The notes under the pieces were generated by a model that saw only the letters and a program-made list of their open reading frames with translations, made no database searches and was not told where the DNA came from. A stretch of DNA of 64,000 nt from Pedobacter sp. ASV28 (lineage in GTDB: Bacteria; Bacteroidota; Bacteroidia; Sphingobacteriales; Sphingobacteriaceae). This document shows, one piece after another, positions 44,601 through 54,489 of this stretch. Position 1 is the stretch's first letter. Each line of letters opens with the position of its first letter. A program made the position numbers and the translations under genes. The DNA is taken from the NCBI RefSeq assembly GCF_016428855.1, contig NZ_JAELTN010000024.1, positions 1-64,000 of the forward strand. The letters are read 5' to 3'.

Positions 44601-47141
44601 TCACAGGAACTAAAACGATTGTGTATCTGTCAAAAGCCCGTTATCATTGCATTAAAGGGCAATGTTACGCAGATCAGGGACACCTACAGGTTGGCCTATC
44701 CCAATGCCCGCATCTTAGCACCCAATGAAAAAGACTATACACCTGAAAAAAGATTACGCTTGTTCCATGAGATCAAGAACAACAATTTTGATTGTGTTAT
44801 CCTCACCCATGATCAGTTCGGTAAGATCCCGCAGGCCCCAGAGGTACAGCAAAGGATATTTAGTATTGAGCTGGAAAATGTGGAACTCGATATGGACACG
44901 GCCAAGGAACTGACTGGTGAGACCTCCAAACAAATGCTAAAGGGGCTGGAAATCCGTAAGAAAAACCTTGTCGGTAAATTAAAATATGTTGAAAGACTGA
45001 TTGAAGAAAAAAAAGATGAGGGTATTGATTTTGTAAGCATGGGCATTGACCATCTCTTTGTTGACGAGAGCCATAAGTTTAAGAACCTGACCTTTACGAC
45101 CCGGCATAGCAGAGTGGCTGGTCTTGGTAATATAGAAGGCAGCCAAAAAGCGCTGAACCTGTTATTTGCTGTACGAACGCTTCAGCAAAAGTTTGATAGT
45201 GATCTGTGTGCTACCTTTTTGTCAGGCACACCAATAAGCAACAGCCTTACCGAACTATATTTAATTTTCAAGTACCTGCGTCCAAAAGAAATGGAACGGC
45301 AGGGCATTTCCAACTTTGACGGTTGGGCAGCCGTATTTGCTAAAAAGACAACTGACTTTGAGTTTTCGGTGACCAATGAGATTATTGCCAAGGAACGTTT
45401 CAGGCACTTTATCAAGGTGCCTGAACTAGCGCTTTTCTATAACGAGATTACCGACTATAAGACGGCACAGCACATTAAGCTTGATAAACCTTCAATAGAT
45501 GAGCAATTGGTAAACATACCCCCTACGCCATCACAGCAAGAGTTCACAAAGAAACTTATGGAATTTGCCAAGACCGGTGATGCTACTTTAATCGGTAGGC
45601 CACAATTGAGCAAGGATGAAGAGCATGCCAAAATGCTGATCGCCACCAACTATGCAAAAAAAATGGCCGTAGATATGCGCTTGATAGATGAAAGTTTTGA
45701 AGATCATCCGAACAACAAGATCAATGTATGCGCTAGGAATGTGTCAAAAATATATAAGGATACCCAAGCCTTTAAGGGCACACAATTGGTATTCTGCGAT
45801 ATAGGTACACCGAATACATCCGGCTTCAATGTTTACCAGGCTTTAAAAGACAAATTGGTAAGCGATTTTGGTATACCAGATAATGAGATCGCGTTTATTC
45901 ATGATTGGCAGGGCTTAAAGAAAACAGATCTTTTTAAGCAGATCAATTCCGGCAAAATCAGGATTTTGGCAGGAAGTACAGAAATGTTGGGCACAGGAGC
46001 CAATGTACAGAACATGGTTGTTTCACAACATGATCTTGACATACCCTGGAGACCTTCTGACTTAGATCAACGGAACGGCAGAGGCGCAAGGCAAGGCAAT
46101 TGGGTAGCCAAAAAGTACATGAACAATAGGGTTACCAAATACATTTATGCTACTGAACAATCACTTGACAACTATAAGTTCAACCTACTGAAAAACAAGC
46201 AACAATTCATTAGCCAAATGAAAAACAATGAACTCCATATTCGGAGTATTGACGAAGGGGCTATGGATGAAAAGAGTGGTATGAGCTTTTCGGAATATAT
46301 CGCCATCCTTTCTGGGGACACCACTTTATTAGAAAAGGCAAAATTGGACAAACAAATTGCGGCGTTAGAAAATCTAAGAAAGGCCCATTTCAAAGCTCAA
46401 TTTTCCGACAGGCTGAAATTGGAGGAAATGGAGCAGCGCATCGAAAAGATTAGCCGACAAGTTGTATGCCTTAAGGCAGATGCCAAACACTACCATAAAC
46501 ACTTGAAACTTGGAAAAGATGGCGTGAAGATAAACCCAATAAAGTTAGATGGGTTGAATACTGCCGATGCAGAGGCTATTGGCCATCATATTATTAAACT
46601 GCATCGACAGCCCATGCCTAGCCTTAAGCTTGTTAAAATTGGGAGTTTATATGGGTTTGAACTTTTTCAGCACGCTTTGACCACAATGTTTATAGGCACA
46701 GTACCAAACGCCTTCTATGCCACAAGAGGAAAAGACGGTATCCATTACACCTATAACAATGGCTATCCTAATATAGATAACCCCAAACTTGCAGCAAGGT
46801 ATTTTCTCAATGCCATTGATCAGGTAGGCCAACTTTTGGAAAGGCACAGCAAAGAGATGGTCGGCTTGGAAAAGGATATTAAGATGATGAGAAAAGTTAT
46901 AGATAAACCTTTTGAAAAAGAACAGATGCTATCTCGTCTGAAAAAGAAAGCTGTAAGCCTGGAAAGGGAGATCAATATTAACATACAAAAGAACCAAATG
47001 AAACTGGAGGGCGAACTACAGGATGAAAAAGAAACCAAGATAGTTAAACTGGATACGCCACAGGATAGCAAGACCATATCCATAGTCACTGAAATGGAAA
47101 GTGGGAACAAGGTAAAAAAGCAAAGGCGAATTAGAATATAG
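41661..47141 (+). CDS. Giant N6-adenine methylase / SNF2-type helicase fusion
   Basis: 1,826 residues from ATG 41661 (a GTG at 41631 is in frame but less likely). The N-terminal domain has AdoMet-binding ([12 protein letters not shown]) and the catalytic-type SNIPFG motif near residue 202, like NPPF of N6-adenine methylases. A SNF2-type helicase lies at ~960-1480: DHEVGLGKT (Walker A), DESHKFKN (near 1134), and motif VI-like [12 protein letters not shown]. The C-terminal ~350 residues are coiled-coil rich and basic. This architecture recurs in Bacteroidota conjugative elements and resembles phage DarB-type anti-restriction proteins. It probably protects or processes incoming DNA. The anti-restriction role is inference. 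Confidence 0.85.
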   Translation: MGYSALHKLRGNLKAIGIALTHEKGSQLSQADREALMGYAGFGGIKAILYPDAPKEEWIKQGAAQGDLKLHKEILSLHELLKYHFNQQEYKEVVASIKESVLSSFYTPQVVPETLYQVLSEHGIQPKRLYEPSAGAGIFITEAVKTFSELKEIKAVEKDLLTSRILATILGETEVPTEVLGKGLEETSHNENGNYDLVVSNIPFGNFSVYDPTYPDKKISGRIHNYFFAKGLDKLADGGLMAYLTTSAFLNSPSNEEAREHLFKQADFVSLTVMPDNLMSDTGNTQAATHLLIVQKNVNKKGISKDEYLLVETEEKHNEIGSYCINKYVDALENRISVGNSIKDGKDQYGKPAREYWQHGPIADIATNFQRNLQTDFDEYLNVRAFKQLKFSDDIIREAKKQFEYLPMPQSQAKDHANLQLGLFDAMPAESVSRALDYISEMDAKMVQRNSARMISTISTTDRPLHESIVLLTARSHQKNRYLYKLHANVNDIEFPAIWLNADQLDKELKHLSTSLKEFDHQYIYTGDGDFKKMFDLDRNAQVFVYGIKAYYKAGMLFQVNGKIGLLDSLETDADRAIFQELPRQGRSNFYQDYIALRDQYLMLEASPTDQEVLRLQLNNSYDHFVTSYGQLNTPQNTSLIRKDMAYGILMLGSMERRSNNAFVKADVLLENLKQKAQQFRTDDPLEALARSLNDMGKVSIKTMATFLEKNEDQVVNALKGHIYLEPTTGNWITADHYLSGNVVEKLHMAKRMASNSNDNPYLQESLEAIKSVQPERIPFALLDFNFGERWIPSEYYSRYASAVFEVDTKVVYFSTLDKFKVDTQVSNVKIKQEYAIRPKSGKNMYGESLMEHALENTAPFFTYEVKADGVTKRYPDADATQLAHQKIESLRQGFEEWLQNLPISDKTSLENLYNDTFNCYRLREYNGSHQKFPGFSRKNVGIEDLYTSQYNAVWRIVQNRGALIDHEVGLGKTLTMILASQELKRLCICQKPVIIALKGNVTQIRDTYRLAYPNARILAPNEKDYTPEKRLRLFHEIKNNNFDCVILTHDQFGKIPQAPEVQQRIFSIELENVELDMDTAKELTGETSKQMLKGLEIRKKNLVGKLKYVERLIEEKKDEGIDFVSMGIDHLFVDESHKFKNLTFTTRHSRVAGLGNIEGSQKALNLLFAVRTLQQKFDSDLCATFLSGTPISNSLTELYLIFKYLRPKEMERQGISNFDGWAAVFAKKTTDFEFSVTNEIIAKERFRHFIKVPELALFYNEITDYKTAQHIKLDKPSIDEQLVNIPPTPSQQEFTKKLMEFAKTGDATLIGRPQLSKDEEHAKMLIATNYAKKMAVDMRLIDESFEDHPNNKINVCARNVSKIYKDTQAFKGTQLVFCDIGTPNTSGFNVYQALKDKLVSDFGIPDNEIAFIHDWQGLKKTDLFKQINSGKIRILAGSTEMLGTGANVQNMVVSQHDLDIPWRPSDLDQRNGRGARQGNWVAKKYMNNRVTKYIYATEQSLDNYKFNLLKNKQQFISQMKNNELHIRSIDEGAMDEKSGMSFSEYIAILSGDTTLLEKAKLDKQIAALENLRKAHFKAQFSDRLKLEEMEQRIEKISRQVVCLKADAKHYHKHLKLGKDGVKINPIKLDGLNTADAEAIGHHIIKLHRQPMPSLKLVKIGSLYGFELFQHALTTMFIGTVPNAFYATRGKDGIHYTYNNGYPNIDNPKLAARYFLNAIDQVGQLLERHSKEMVGLEKDIKMMRKVIDKPFEKEQMLSRLKKKAVSLEREININIQKNQMKLEGELQDEKETKIVKLDTPQDSKTISIVTEMESGNKVKKQRRIRI

Positions 47142-47144
47142 TTT

Positions 47145-47825
47145 ATGACAAAGAAACAGAATATAAGTTCAGAAATATTTACAAGGAAACTGCCCGTGAT
47201 AGTGATAGAGAATATCGAGTTCTATGTAGATGCCTATCATTCGATGCTAATCGAAAAGGAAAATGAGATCAACAAGATCTATGCATTGGAGATGATGCGG
47301 TTTGAGGATCATTTTGAGTTTATCCTTGATATTAGCAGCAGGCGTATTTACGATGGAAAATGGATGGAACCCCTGCCAGATGAGGCTAGATATATTTGGA
47401 TAAGACCATTATGGGCAACTGACCCGGAAGGTATGGACCTATTTTATAAAGACAACAACAGCGTCAGATTAGGTGATAATGCCGATCTACCGGTTATTAA
47501 AATAGGCGGTTTTGATTTTTATGTAGATGATTTAAGGAACAGTTACCGTGAGGTAGCCAACAAGTGGAACCTGATCAATTTCAAGGAAGTGATCAAGCAA
47601 GGTGAGGAATATGGGATATACTTTGATAGCGTAGTAAAAAATGCGGCATTTCCTCACGAGGTGGAAGGGTTAAAAACATCGGGTTCTGACCACATCGCAT
47701 TCGTAAAACTTCCAAGTGGCCAGGCGCTTGCCGATATAATTAAAGAGCATAGGACAAAAATATCTAGTGCCAATATGGTGAATACAACGGATCAGAAGGA
47801 AAGAAAAAAACGAAAAAGCATTTGA
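47145..47825 (+). CDS. Two-copy repeat-domain protein (uncharacterised ICE family)
   Basis: 226 residues, cytosolic. Two copies of a ~95-residue unit start at about residue 16 (LPVIVIENIEFYVDA) and 115 (LPVIKIGGFDFYVDD). The pattern LPxIxIxxxxFxVD recurs three more times in the gene at 48272-49570. The first unit also ends with the ATDPEGMDLFY motif, as in the other protein (ILDPEGMALKY). The C-terminus is Lys-rich (RKKRKSI) and may bind DNA or RNA. It starts four bases after the helicase gene and ends four before TraF, so it is part of the operon. No function is known. Confidence 0.8.
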   Translation: MTKKQNISSEIFTRKLPVIVIENIEFYVDAYHSMLIEKENEINKIYALEMMRFEDHFEFILDISSRRIYDGKWMEPLPDEARYIWIRPLWATDPEGMDLFYKDNNSVRLGDNADLPVIKIGGFDFYVDDLRNSYREVANKWNLINFKEVIKQGEEYGIYFDSVVKNAAFPHEVEGLKTSGSDHIAFVKLPSGQALADIIKEHRTKISSANMVNTTDQKERKKRKSI

Positions 47826-47828
47826 GTT

Positions 47829-48170
47829 ATGGAGAACAGTGTCTATCAGATCAATAAAGGGATCAACAAAAGTATTGAGTTCAAAGGGCTAAAAGCACAG
47901 TATATATGGTACCTGGGTGCCGGTGTAGTTGGCCTGCTCATCTTGTTTGCCATCATGTACATCAGCGGTATCAATTCCATTGTATGTGTAGCCATTATTT
48001 TGGTGGCTGGTGTTGTGGTAGTGATGAAAGTTTATGCATTGAGCAATAAATATGGCGAACACGGCATGATGAAGGAGATGGCCAAACGAGGTATACCGAA
48101 AATAATCAAGAGCAGTGGCCGTAACCTCTATTATCCTAATTCAAAAATTAAGAAACATACTAAGAAATAA
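47829..48170 (+). CDS. traF: TraF-family (DUF4133) conjugation protein
   Basis: 113 residues. It starts MENSVYQINKGINKSIEFKG (the DUF4133 signature) and has two adjacent transmembrane helices at about 27-45 and 50-70, then a short basic tail (GIPKIIKSSGRNLYYPNSK). DUF4133 is called TraF in CTnDOT and is the likely VirB3 counterpart, an inner-membrane part of the mating channel that works with the VirB4-like ATPase downstream. The ATG at 47829 follows the upstream stop by a few bases. The next gene is 100 bases away, the largest gap in this part of the operon. Confidence 0.92.
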   Translation: MENSVYQINKGINKSIEFKGLKAQYIWYLGAGVVGLLILFAIMYISGINSIVCVAIILVAGVVVVMKVYALSNKYGEHGMMKEMAKRGIPKIIKSSGRNLYYPNSKIKKHTKK

Positions 48171-48271
48171 CAGGTACGCAAAGCAAATTGCCGGTATACA
48201 CAATCACAAAGACAAAGTCTACCATTGTGTTGATGAGGTAGGTTCACTGAAATGATCTAAAGTATTATTTT

Positions 48272-49570
48272 ATGGAAAGGAGATTACCGAGGTTGGAAAT
48301 ATTGGGGACAGTATATGAAGTAGATATTAAAGCAAGAAAAATGATACCCTTGAATGCCCCCCTATACGTGAAAGTGATCGACTTTTCTTCTCTTGAAGTA
48401 CAATATGCAGATAAAAATCAACTCGCAGCCTACTATGATCAGGTATCGAAGAATGTTATTGATATTCCTGAAAGCCTAACTGAGCTGCCAAAGGGAATGG
48501 ACGTGATCGGAATTATGATGCCTTCTTTGGCTAATATTGATCCTGTAGGTTGTGCCGAACTATTAGGTTTGGATTATAATACCTCCCCTTATGTACATGT
48601 TCCCATAAAAGAGATGCACCATGCCCAAACCATTCCCTTAGAAAAAACCTTGTTGTGGGAGCACATTTATGGTGACTTATATTCCCAAGAACAAGAACAA
48701 AATGGAGACAGAAAACAAAAAGAGGAAACAATGGAAAATAAGGAAATGGAGCGGAAGCTTCCGGGAATAATGATGGAGGGTAATGCATTTTTGATTGATG
48801 TGATGAAAGAAGAGTTTCGGGATCTATCAAACAAGGCTAATGTGATTTCATTTGAAATGCTCCAATATAACGATACGGGGTATTCGTTGTTATATGATCC
48901 CATTGTCAAGAATGTACCTGGTAGCGACAGATACGGACATCCTGATATCAAAACGATAACAATTCCACCATTTACCATTCTGGACCCTGAAGGAATGGCA
49001 CTGAAGTACAATAAGCCTATTGAACAGGTAACAGGAAAGAGTGATTTTGAAGTGATCGTAGATCAGGAATTATATGCCAAACGAATGGCTGGCCACCTGC
49101 CCACGATAGAAATACTTGATCATACTTTCTATACGGATTTGACACTAGGAACATTACGTCCAAAAGATGATTTCACAACAATGGGTATAAAGTTTTCGGA
49201 AATGCAGACTGTGCCTTTCCTTATGCCAGAGCATTATTGGTTTTACTACAACCCCAAAACACATGCTGCAGAAACGATAGATCACCAATCCATAACCGAA
49301 TTACCTAAAGATATTGTGGTGGTTGAAGTGCCGGTAGAGAGTAAACTTGATCCTGTTCGTATTGCACAGATTTATGAACTTGATGTAAATGAGTTTCTTA
49401 TGAAAAACCCTATTGTGGCCAATATGAAAGCAAGGGTAGTGCCGTGGAGTGAAACGGGATTGCCAAACATAATCAAAGAGAATAATCAACGATTGGGAAA
49501 AGTTCAAACTGTTAAGCAGGGTGAAAATAAAAAACAGGTGCCCAAAAAAAGAAGAAGTAAAGGCCTATAA
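48272..49570 (+). CDS. Three-copy repeat-domain protein (uncharacterised ICE family)
   Basis: 432 residues, cytosolic, with three units starting near residues 4 (LPRLEILGTVYEVDI), 163 (LPGIMMEGNAFLIDV) and 276 (LPTIEILDHTFYTDL). Each unit also has a central YxPxxKNxxx-like stretch (LLYDPIVKNVPGSDR, WFYYNPKTHAAETI) and a closing LDPxGxAxxY motif (ILDPEGMALKYNK, KLDPVRIAQIYEL). Together with the two units at 47145-47825 this is one repeat family in five copies around TraF. A Lys-rich tail (KKQVPKKRRSKG) again hints at nucleic-acid binding. No known family was recognised; the location suggests a conserved but undescribed part of the transfer machinery. Confidence 0.8.
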   Translation: MERRLPRLEILGTVYEVDIKARKMIPLNAPLYVKVIDFSSLEVQYADKNQLAAYYDQVSKNVIDIPESLTELPKGMDVIGIMMPSLANIDPVGCAELLGLDYNTSPYVHVPIKEMHHAQTIPLEKTLLWEHIYGDLYSQEQEQNGDRKQKEETMENKEMERKLPGIMMEGNAFLIDVMKEEFRDLSNKANVISFEMLQYNDTGYSLLYDPIVKNVPGSDRYGHPDIKTITIPPFTILDPEGMALKYNKPIEQVTGKSDFEVIVDQELYAKRMAGHLPTIEILDHTFYTDLTLGTLRPKDDFTTMGIKFSEMQTVPFLMPEHYWFYYNPKTHAAETIDHQSITELPKDIVVVEVPVESKLDPVRIAQIYELDVNEFLMKNPIVANMKARVVPWSETGLPNIIKENNQRLGKVQTVKQGENKKQVPKKRRSKGL

Positions 49571-49623
49571 ATAAGCAGCCTGAATTGATAACAGACGCAA
49601 AGCGTGAAGATAGAATAGTGTGT

Positions 49624-52101
49624 ATGGAAAAGCGAATGGAAGACTTACTCCCTTTAATGGGAATTGAAAATGATTGTATACTAAGTAAGCAAGGGGATAT
49701 AACTGTTGTATATAAAGTTGATTTGCCCGAGATTTTTACCCTTAGCAATCAGGATTACGAGGCCTTTCACCAGACCTGGGTAAAAGCTATCAAAGTTTTG
49801 CCGAAATATTGTGTGCTCCATAAGCAAGATTGGTTCATTGATAAAAAATATCAGGCCGGTCAGGGACAATCTTCCGAGGAAGAAAGTTTTTTAACCAGGA
49901 GCAGTGATCGCTTCTTTAACGAACGCCCCTACCTGGACCACTCCTGCTATCTTATGCTGACCAAAAAACCTCAAGGAAGAAAAACTGCCAGTAGTATGTT
50001 CTGCAGCCTGATCAGGCCAACACTTGTTCCCGAACAGACTATTAAACCACAACTTTTGCAAGATTTTTTAGATAAAACTTCACAATTCAGCCGCATACTG
50101 GTAGATAGTGGTTATGTAAAGATGAAGCGCCTTAAGGCTGATGATCTGTATAGTAAAGGCCGCAAGGTCGGATTGATCGAAAAATACTGCAGCCTTGCTG
50201 AAAGTGACCATATCCCTGTATTAAAGGATATTAAGTTTGATGATGGCATAGAAGTAGGCAATAATCATGTACAGGTTTACACCTTGGCTGATGCCGCAGA
50301 TCTTCCTTCACTTTGTGGTTCACGGATCAATTACGACAAATATAGTTCCGACCGTACCAAGTTCAGCGTTGGCTTTGCCTCGGTAATGGGGCAGTTACTT
50401 CCCTGTAGTCATATCTACAACCAGTATATCATTATAGAAGATGCGGCCAAAACCATTCAAAAATTGGAAAGTAAGCGATTACGCCTGCAATCTCTTTCCG
50501 GCTATAGCAGAGAAAACCTGATTGCCCGCGATGCCACAAATGACTTTCTGAACGAAGCAATTGGTGAACAGCGGTTGCCGATCAAGGCACATTTCAATGT
50601 TACGATATGGAACGAAGACAAGAACCAGTTGAAAGAGCTGAAAAATATCATCAGCTCAGCCTTTGCTCAAATGGATGCTGTAGCTAAGGAAGAAACAGCA
50701 GGTGCCCCGCAGCTCTTTTGGGCGGGTATTCCCGGAAATGGCGCAGATTTCCCGATCAATGATACGTTCGACACTTTTGCAGAGCAGGCCACCTGCTTCC
50801 TAAACTTGGAAACAGGGTATCGTACGTCCATCAGCCCTATTGGTTTAAGATTGGGTGATAGAATGACAGGTAAGCCATTGCATGTTGACATTAGTGATGA
50901 GCCGGTAAAACTAGGTTTCATTACCAATAGAAATCGCTTCCTATTAGGACCTAGTGGATCTGGAAAATCTTTTTTCACTAACCACCTATGTCGTAGCTAT
51001 TACGAACAAGGATGCCACATTGTTATTGTTGATGTAGGTCATAGCTATAAGGGATTATGTGATATGGTGAACGGCTACTACTTCACCTACTCGGAAGAAA
51101 ACCCGATACGCTTTAATCCATTTTTTATTGGTGAAGGTGATAGTTTGGACACTGAAAAAAAAGAGAGCATCAAAACGTTGATTTTGGCCCTTTGGAAAAA
51201 GGACGATGAAACCTATAAACGTTCTGAATATGTAGCTCTTTCCAACGCCATACAGCTCTATTTTGAAAAATTGGACAGGTACCAGGATCTGTTTCCCTCT
51301 TTCAATACCTTTTATGAATTTTTAAAGGAAGATTTTGTAGAGGCGCTCAAACTTGAAAATGTAAAGGAAAAGGATTTCGACATGAACAACCTCCTTTATG
51401 TACTTCGTCCGTACTACAAAGGTGGAGAATTTGATTACCTACTCAATGCCACAAAGAATTTAGACCTGTTGCAGCAGCCCCTGGTCATCTTTGAATTGGA
51501 TGCGATAAAGGAACATCCAATTTTATTTCCAGTTTGTACCATCATAATTATGGAGGTTTTCATCAATAAGATGCGAAAGCTTAAAGGCATTCGTAAGATG
51601 ATACTGATTGAGGAAGCGTGGAAAGCGCTAATGAAAGAAGGTTTTGCGGAGTACATCAAGTATCTATTCAAAACAGTGAGGAAATTTTTTGGTGAGGCAA
51701 TGGTGGTCACCCAAGAGGTAGAAGATATTATTTCATCGCCTATTGTAAAGCAGGCCATCATCAATAACTCAGATTGTAAAATTCTGTTGGATCAAAGCAA
51801 ATATCAGAACAAGTTTGATGCGATACAGGAATTACTTGGTCTTACCGAGAAAGAGAAGGCATTGGTGCTGTCGGTCAATAAGGCCAATGATCCTTCAAAA
51901 AAATACAAAGAAGTTTTCATCAGCCTAGGTGGAACCTATAGCAAAGTTTACCGCACTGAAGTAAGCTTAGAAGAATATCTGGCCTACACCACCGAACAAA
52001 CAGAAAAGGTAAAGGTGATGGAGTATGCAGAAAGGTTTGGCAGTATACAGAAAGGCATTGCAGTATTGGCTGAAGAGATAAGACAAGGTAATGGCTTATA
52101 A
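49624..52101 (+). CDS. traG: TraG-family conjugation ATPase (VirB4-like)
   Basis: 825 residues from ATG 49624 (the frame opens at 49585 but MEKRMEDLLPLMGIEND is the usual beginning). The C-terminal half is a FtsK/VirD4-type RecA fold with Walker A GPSGSGKS at 442-449 and Walker B LIEEAWKAL near 661, plus the VirB4-type VVTQEVEDI. The N-terminal half has the TraG/VirB4 pattern around LMLTKKPQGRKT. It is the motor that powers channel assembly. It is followed by the TraI-like gene with an unusually strong ribosome-binding site. Confidence 0.95.
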   Translation: MEKRMEDLLPLMGIENDCILSKQGDITVVYKVDLPEIFTLSNQDYEAFHQTWVKAIKVLPKYCVLHKQDWFIDKKYQAGQGQSSEEESFLTRSSDRFFNERPYLDHSCYLMLTKKPQGRKTASSMFCSLIRPTLVPEQTIKPQLLQDFLDKTSQFSRILVDSGYVKMKRLKADDLYSKGRKVGLIEKYCSLAESDHIPVLKDIKFDDGIEVGNNHVQVYTLADAADLPSLCGSRINYDKYSSDRTKFSVGFASVMGQLLPCSHIYNQYIIIEDAAKTIQKLESKRLRLQSLSGYSRENLIARDATNDFLNEAIGEQRLPIKAHFNVTIWNEDKNQLKELKNIISSAFAQMDAVAKEETAGAPQLFWAGIPGNGADFPINDTFDTFAEQATCFLNLETGYRTSISPIGLRLGDRMTGKPLHVDISDEPVKLGFITNRNRFLLGPSGSGKSFFTNHLCRSYYEQGCHIVIVDVGHSYKGLCDMVNGYYFTYSEENPIRFNPFFIGEGDSLDTEKKESIKTLILALWKKDDETYKRSEYVALSNAIQLYFEKLDRYQDLFPSFNTFYEFLKEDFVEALKLENVKEKDFDMNNLLYVLRPYYKGGEFDYLLNATKNLDLLQQPLVIFELDAIKEHPILFPVCTIIIMEVFINKMRKLKGIRKMILIEEAWKALMKEGFAEYIKYLFKTVRKFFGEAMVVTQEVEDIISSPIVKQAIINNSDCKILLDQSKYQNKFDAIQELLGLTEKEKALVLSVNKANDPSKKYKEVFISLGGTYSKVYRTEVSLEEYLAYTTEQTEKVKVMEYAERFGSIQKGIAVLAEEIRQGNGL

Positions 52102-52105
52102 CAAA

Positions 52106-52116
52106 AAGGAGGTGAT
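52106..52116 (+). promoter_or_regulatory. Perfect Shine-Dalgarno site before the TraI-like gene
   Basis: AAGGAGGTGAT immediately precedes ATG 52117. It is complementary to the 3' end of 16S rRNA over 11 bases. No other gene in the window has anything close; most starts here have A-rich leaders, as expected in Bacteroidota. The spacing from GGAGG to the ATG is only four bases. Confidence 0.85.
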
Positions 52117-52788
52117 ATGAAAAGGTATGTGTGCATTATGTTTTTGGCATGTGGGCTTATTATAGGATCAAGCTTGTCTTGCAGGGCGCAAGCAGAAGTC
52201 ATTACCGCAACGGTAAAAAAGGTACTAAGGGCCATCGACCTGAAGATACAGCGGGAGCAGAACAAAGTGATTTGGCTGCAGAATGCGCAAAAAACTATTG
52301 AGAACATTATGTCCAAACTAAAACTTGAAGAAATTGGGGATTGGGTAGAGCGACAGAAGAATATCTACAAGGATTATTTTGACGAACTGCACAAAGTGAA
52401 AACGCTTATTACCTATTACCAGCAGATCAGGAACATAACGGGCAAGCAGGTCCAATTGGTCGAAGAATATAAAAGGGCATGGCAGATGGTAAAGAAAGAT
52501 AAAAATTTTACTGCTGATGAGGTCACCTACATGGGGCGAGTATATGAGGGGATATTAAATGAAACTGTGCAGAACATTGACCAGTTGGCCATTGTGATCA
52601 ATTCCTTTGCAACACAGATGAGCGACGCCAAACGAATGGAAATAATTTCCAACGTTGATAATCAAGTGGATTTGAACCTTAAGGACCTGCGCAAGTTCAA
52701 TACAGAAAATGCTCTGTTAAGTCTTAACCGGGCAAAATCTGAAAGTGAGATCAAAATGGTGAAAGACCTGTACGGCATAAAAAATTAA
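52117..52788 (+). CDS. TraI-like (DUF4141) conjugation protein
   Basis: 223 residues. Signal peptide (IMFLACGLIIGSSLSCRAQ), then a fully helical periplasmic part with WLQNAQKTIENIMSK, YFDELHKVKTLITYYQQI and KDLYGIKN at the end. This fits the group annotated TraI in Bacteroidota elements (DUF4141-type). The gene order after TraG is as in CTnDOT. It shares the KDLYG/KSLYD ending and the helical frame (TYMGRVYEGIL) with the genes at 53199 and 53851, so three related genes stand in a row. It is probably a VirB5-like periplasmic part of the channel; that role is inferred. Confidence 0.82.
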   Translation: MKRYVCIMFLACGLIIGSSLSCRAQAEVITATVKKVLRAIDLKIQREQNKVIWLQNAQKTIENIMSKLKLEEIGDWVERQKNIYKDYFDELHKVKTLITYYQQIRNITGKQVQLVEEYKRAWQMVKKDKNFTADEVTYMGRVYEGILNETVQNIDQLAIVINSFATQMSDAKRMEIISNVDNQVDLNLKDLRKFNTENALLSLNRAKSESEIKMVKDLYGIKN

Positions 52789-52791
52789 AAT

Positions 52792-53202
52792 ATGGACAAG
52801 TATTTAGACAAGGACATGGAGGCATTTTGCAAAATGCTGGAAGACAAAGGATATAAGGGCCACTTTCTAGTCAACCTTACCAATAGTGGTGAATTACTGC
52901 CTGCGATGCAGGTAACAGTGATGCAGGCGCATGAGCAAGAGTATTATCCTTTTCCCTTAATCCTTCAAACGGTCTTATCAGATAAAAGGTTTGAAAACAT
53001 GCCTGTAGTAAAGCTTCGAGTAGACCATACTGATGATGGTCTTAAGATAAGGGATGCAGAAGTGGAGGGGCTAATGGTTAAAGGCAAACAAACCTTCAAG
53101 TCAATTTCCATAGCTGGAGGTCAAAAGTTTCCAAGTAAAGAACAGCTATTGAGCAAAATACTAAATATCAATAAAACTAAAAACAAGAGAAAAGGACTAT
53201 GA
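52792..53202 (+). CDS. Small uncharacterised protein between TraI-like genes
   Basis: 136 residues, soluble, no signal peptide. MDKYLDKDMEAFCKMLED is followed by an alpha/beta part (LVNLTNSGELLPAMQVTVM, FKSISIAGGQKFPS) and a strongly basic C-terminus (NKTKNKRKGL), which may bind nucleic acid. It starts three bases after the TraI-like stop and overlaps the next gene by four bases (ATGA-type overlap), so it is translationally coupled. The family is not recognised. Being cytosolic among secreted channel proteins, it could be a regulator or an accessory of DNA processing. Confidence 0.7.
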   Translation: MDKYLDKDMEAFCKMLEDKGYKGHFLVNLTNSGELLPAMQVTVMQAHEQEYYPFPLILQTVLSDKRFENMPVVKLRVDHTDDGLKIRDAEVEGLMVKGKQTFKSISIAGGQKFPSKEQLLSKILNINKTKNKRKGL

Positions 53203-53846
53203 AGAAGACAATTACCATTTGCTTTTTAATCCTGCTGGGATTGGGAAGCTATGCCCAAAACTTTGACGAGTGGTTCAGGCAGAACAAAACACAAAAAAAA
53301 TATTTGATCGAACAGATTGCTGCATTAAAAGTATACGGGGATTATGTAAAGGCTGGCTATAAGATTGTGAATGGCGGCCTTGATCTGATTGGTGATCTTA
53401 AAGGCGGTGAGTTCAATCTCCACAAAAAGTATTTTAATGACCTGGTTACGGTAAGCCCTCAAATTAAAAAGTATTCAAAAATTGCCGAAACAATTTCCAG
53501 ACAAATTGAATTGGTCAAGCTTAGCCATGATGCTATGAGGACACTCAGGCAGTCTGGAATGATGAAGGAAGAGGAGCTGTTATATCTTAAGCGGGTATTT
53601 GATCGGGTGATTGACCATGCGGCCATTCTGTTGGATGAATTGGCCATGCTTATTGGTGATGGACAGGTTTCATTAAAGGATGACGAAAGGATAGAAAGGA
53701 TTGACAATCTCAACGAAGAAACCCGAAAACTACACTTATTCTTGACCGGTTTTACCAGCGAAGCCAAACAACTTGCCAATTCACGATACAGGGAAACACT
53801 GGAGATAAAACGCATGAGAAACTATTTTGGAATTATTGAAGATTAG
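53199..53846 (+). CDS. TraI-cluster secreted helical protein, paralogue 2
   Basis: 215 residues. Signal peptide (ITICFLILLGLGSYAQ), then the pattern QKKYLIEQIAALKVYGDY...KIVNGGLDLIGDLKGGEFNLHKKYFNDLVTVSP (given in parts). This group is often labelled TerB family tellurite resistance protein in databases, from memory, without evidence that it acts on tellurite. The end RNYFGIIED matches the RxLYGI ending of its neighbours. It is probably a periplasmic channel component. ATG 53199 overlaps the previous gene by four bases. Confidence 0.78.
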   Translation: MKKTITICFLILLGLGSYAQNFDEWFRQNKTQKKYLIEQIAALKVYGDYVKAGYKIVNGGLDLIGDLKGGEFNLHKKYFNDLVTVSPQIKKYSKIAETISRQIELVKLSHDAMRTLRQSGMMKEEELLYLKRVFDRVIDHAAILLDELAMLIGDGQVSLKDDERIERIDNLNEETRKLHLFLTGFTSEAKQLANSRYRETLEIKRMRNYFGIIED

Positions 53847-53850
53847 AACC

Positions 53851-54486
53851 ATGAAAATGAAAATCATATGGGTCTGGCTTTTATTGAGCAGTCTGACCGT
53901 ACCCAAAGCCTTTAGTCAAAGCAATGAAGCCATACAACTTGGACTTAACATTGAAAAGCTGGCCCAGCTAAAAAGTATCCTCAGTAATCTTAAAAAGGGT
54001 TACGACATCATCTTCACCGGATATAATACCGTTAAAGATATTAGCGAAGGGAATTTCAAGATACATCAGGTTTTTTTAGATGGTTTGATGGAGGTTAGCC
54101 CTGCGGTAAAAAAGTACCACAAAGTCTCGGCAATTATTAATTACCAGGTCATGTTAGTAAAAGAGTATAAGGCAGCCTTTAAGCGATTTAAGGGAATGAA
54201 CTGGTTCAATCCCGACGAAATCACATACATGGAACGGGTTTATGACAATCTATTTAAAAGCAGTCTTAAAAACTTAGATGAACTGGCTACGGTGATCACG
54301 GCCAATAAGTTGCGAATGAGTGATGATGAACGCTTGGATGCCATAGACAAAATTTTTGCAGACATGGAAGACAAGCTGAACTTCCTACGTCATTTTAATT
54401 CCCAGGGCAATATAATGGCATTACAACGAGCAAAAGAACAGACGGATATTAACGGGGTTAAATCTCTTTACGACAAAAAAAAATAA
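53851..54486 (+). CDS. TraI-cluster secreted helical protein, paralogue 3
   Basis: 211 residues from ATG 53851. The frame opens at 53827 inside the previous gene, but MKMKIIWVWLLLSSLTVPKAFS is a normal signal peptide, so this start is preferred. The mature part repeats the pattern of the previous gene (LKKGYDIIFTGYNTVKDISEG, FKIHQVFLDGLMEVSPAVKKYHK) and ends KSLYDKKK. Three adjacent members of related families (52117, 53199, 53851) suggest duplication. Four bases separate it from TraJ. Likely a periplasmic part of the mating channel. Confidence 0.78.
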   Translation: MKMKIIWVWLLLSSLTVPKAFSQSNEAIQLGLNIEKLAQLKSILSNLKKGYDIIFTGYNTVKDISEGNFKIHQVFLDGLMEVSPAVKKYHKVSAIINYQVMLVKEYKAAFKRFKGMNWFNPDEITYMERVYDNLFKSSLKNLDELATVITANKLRMSDDERLDAIDKIFADMEDKLNFLRHFNSQGNIMALQRAKEQTDINGVKSLYDKKK

Positions 54487-54489
54487 GCA

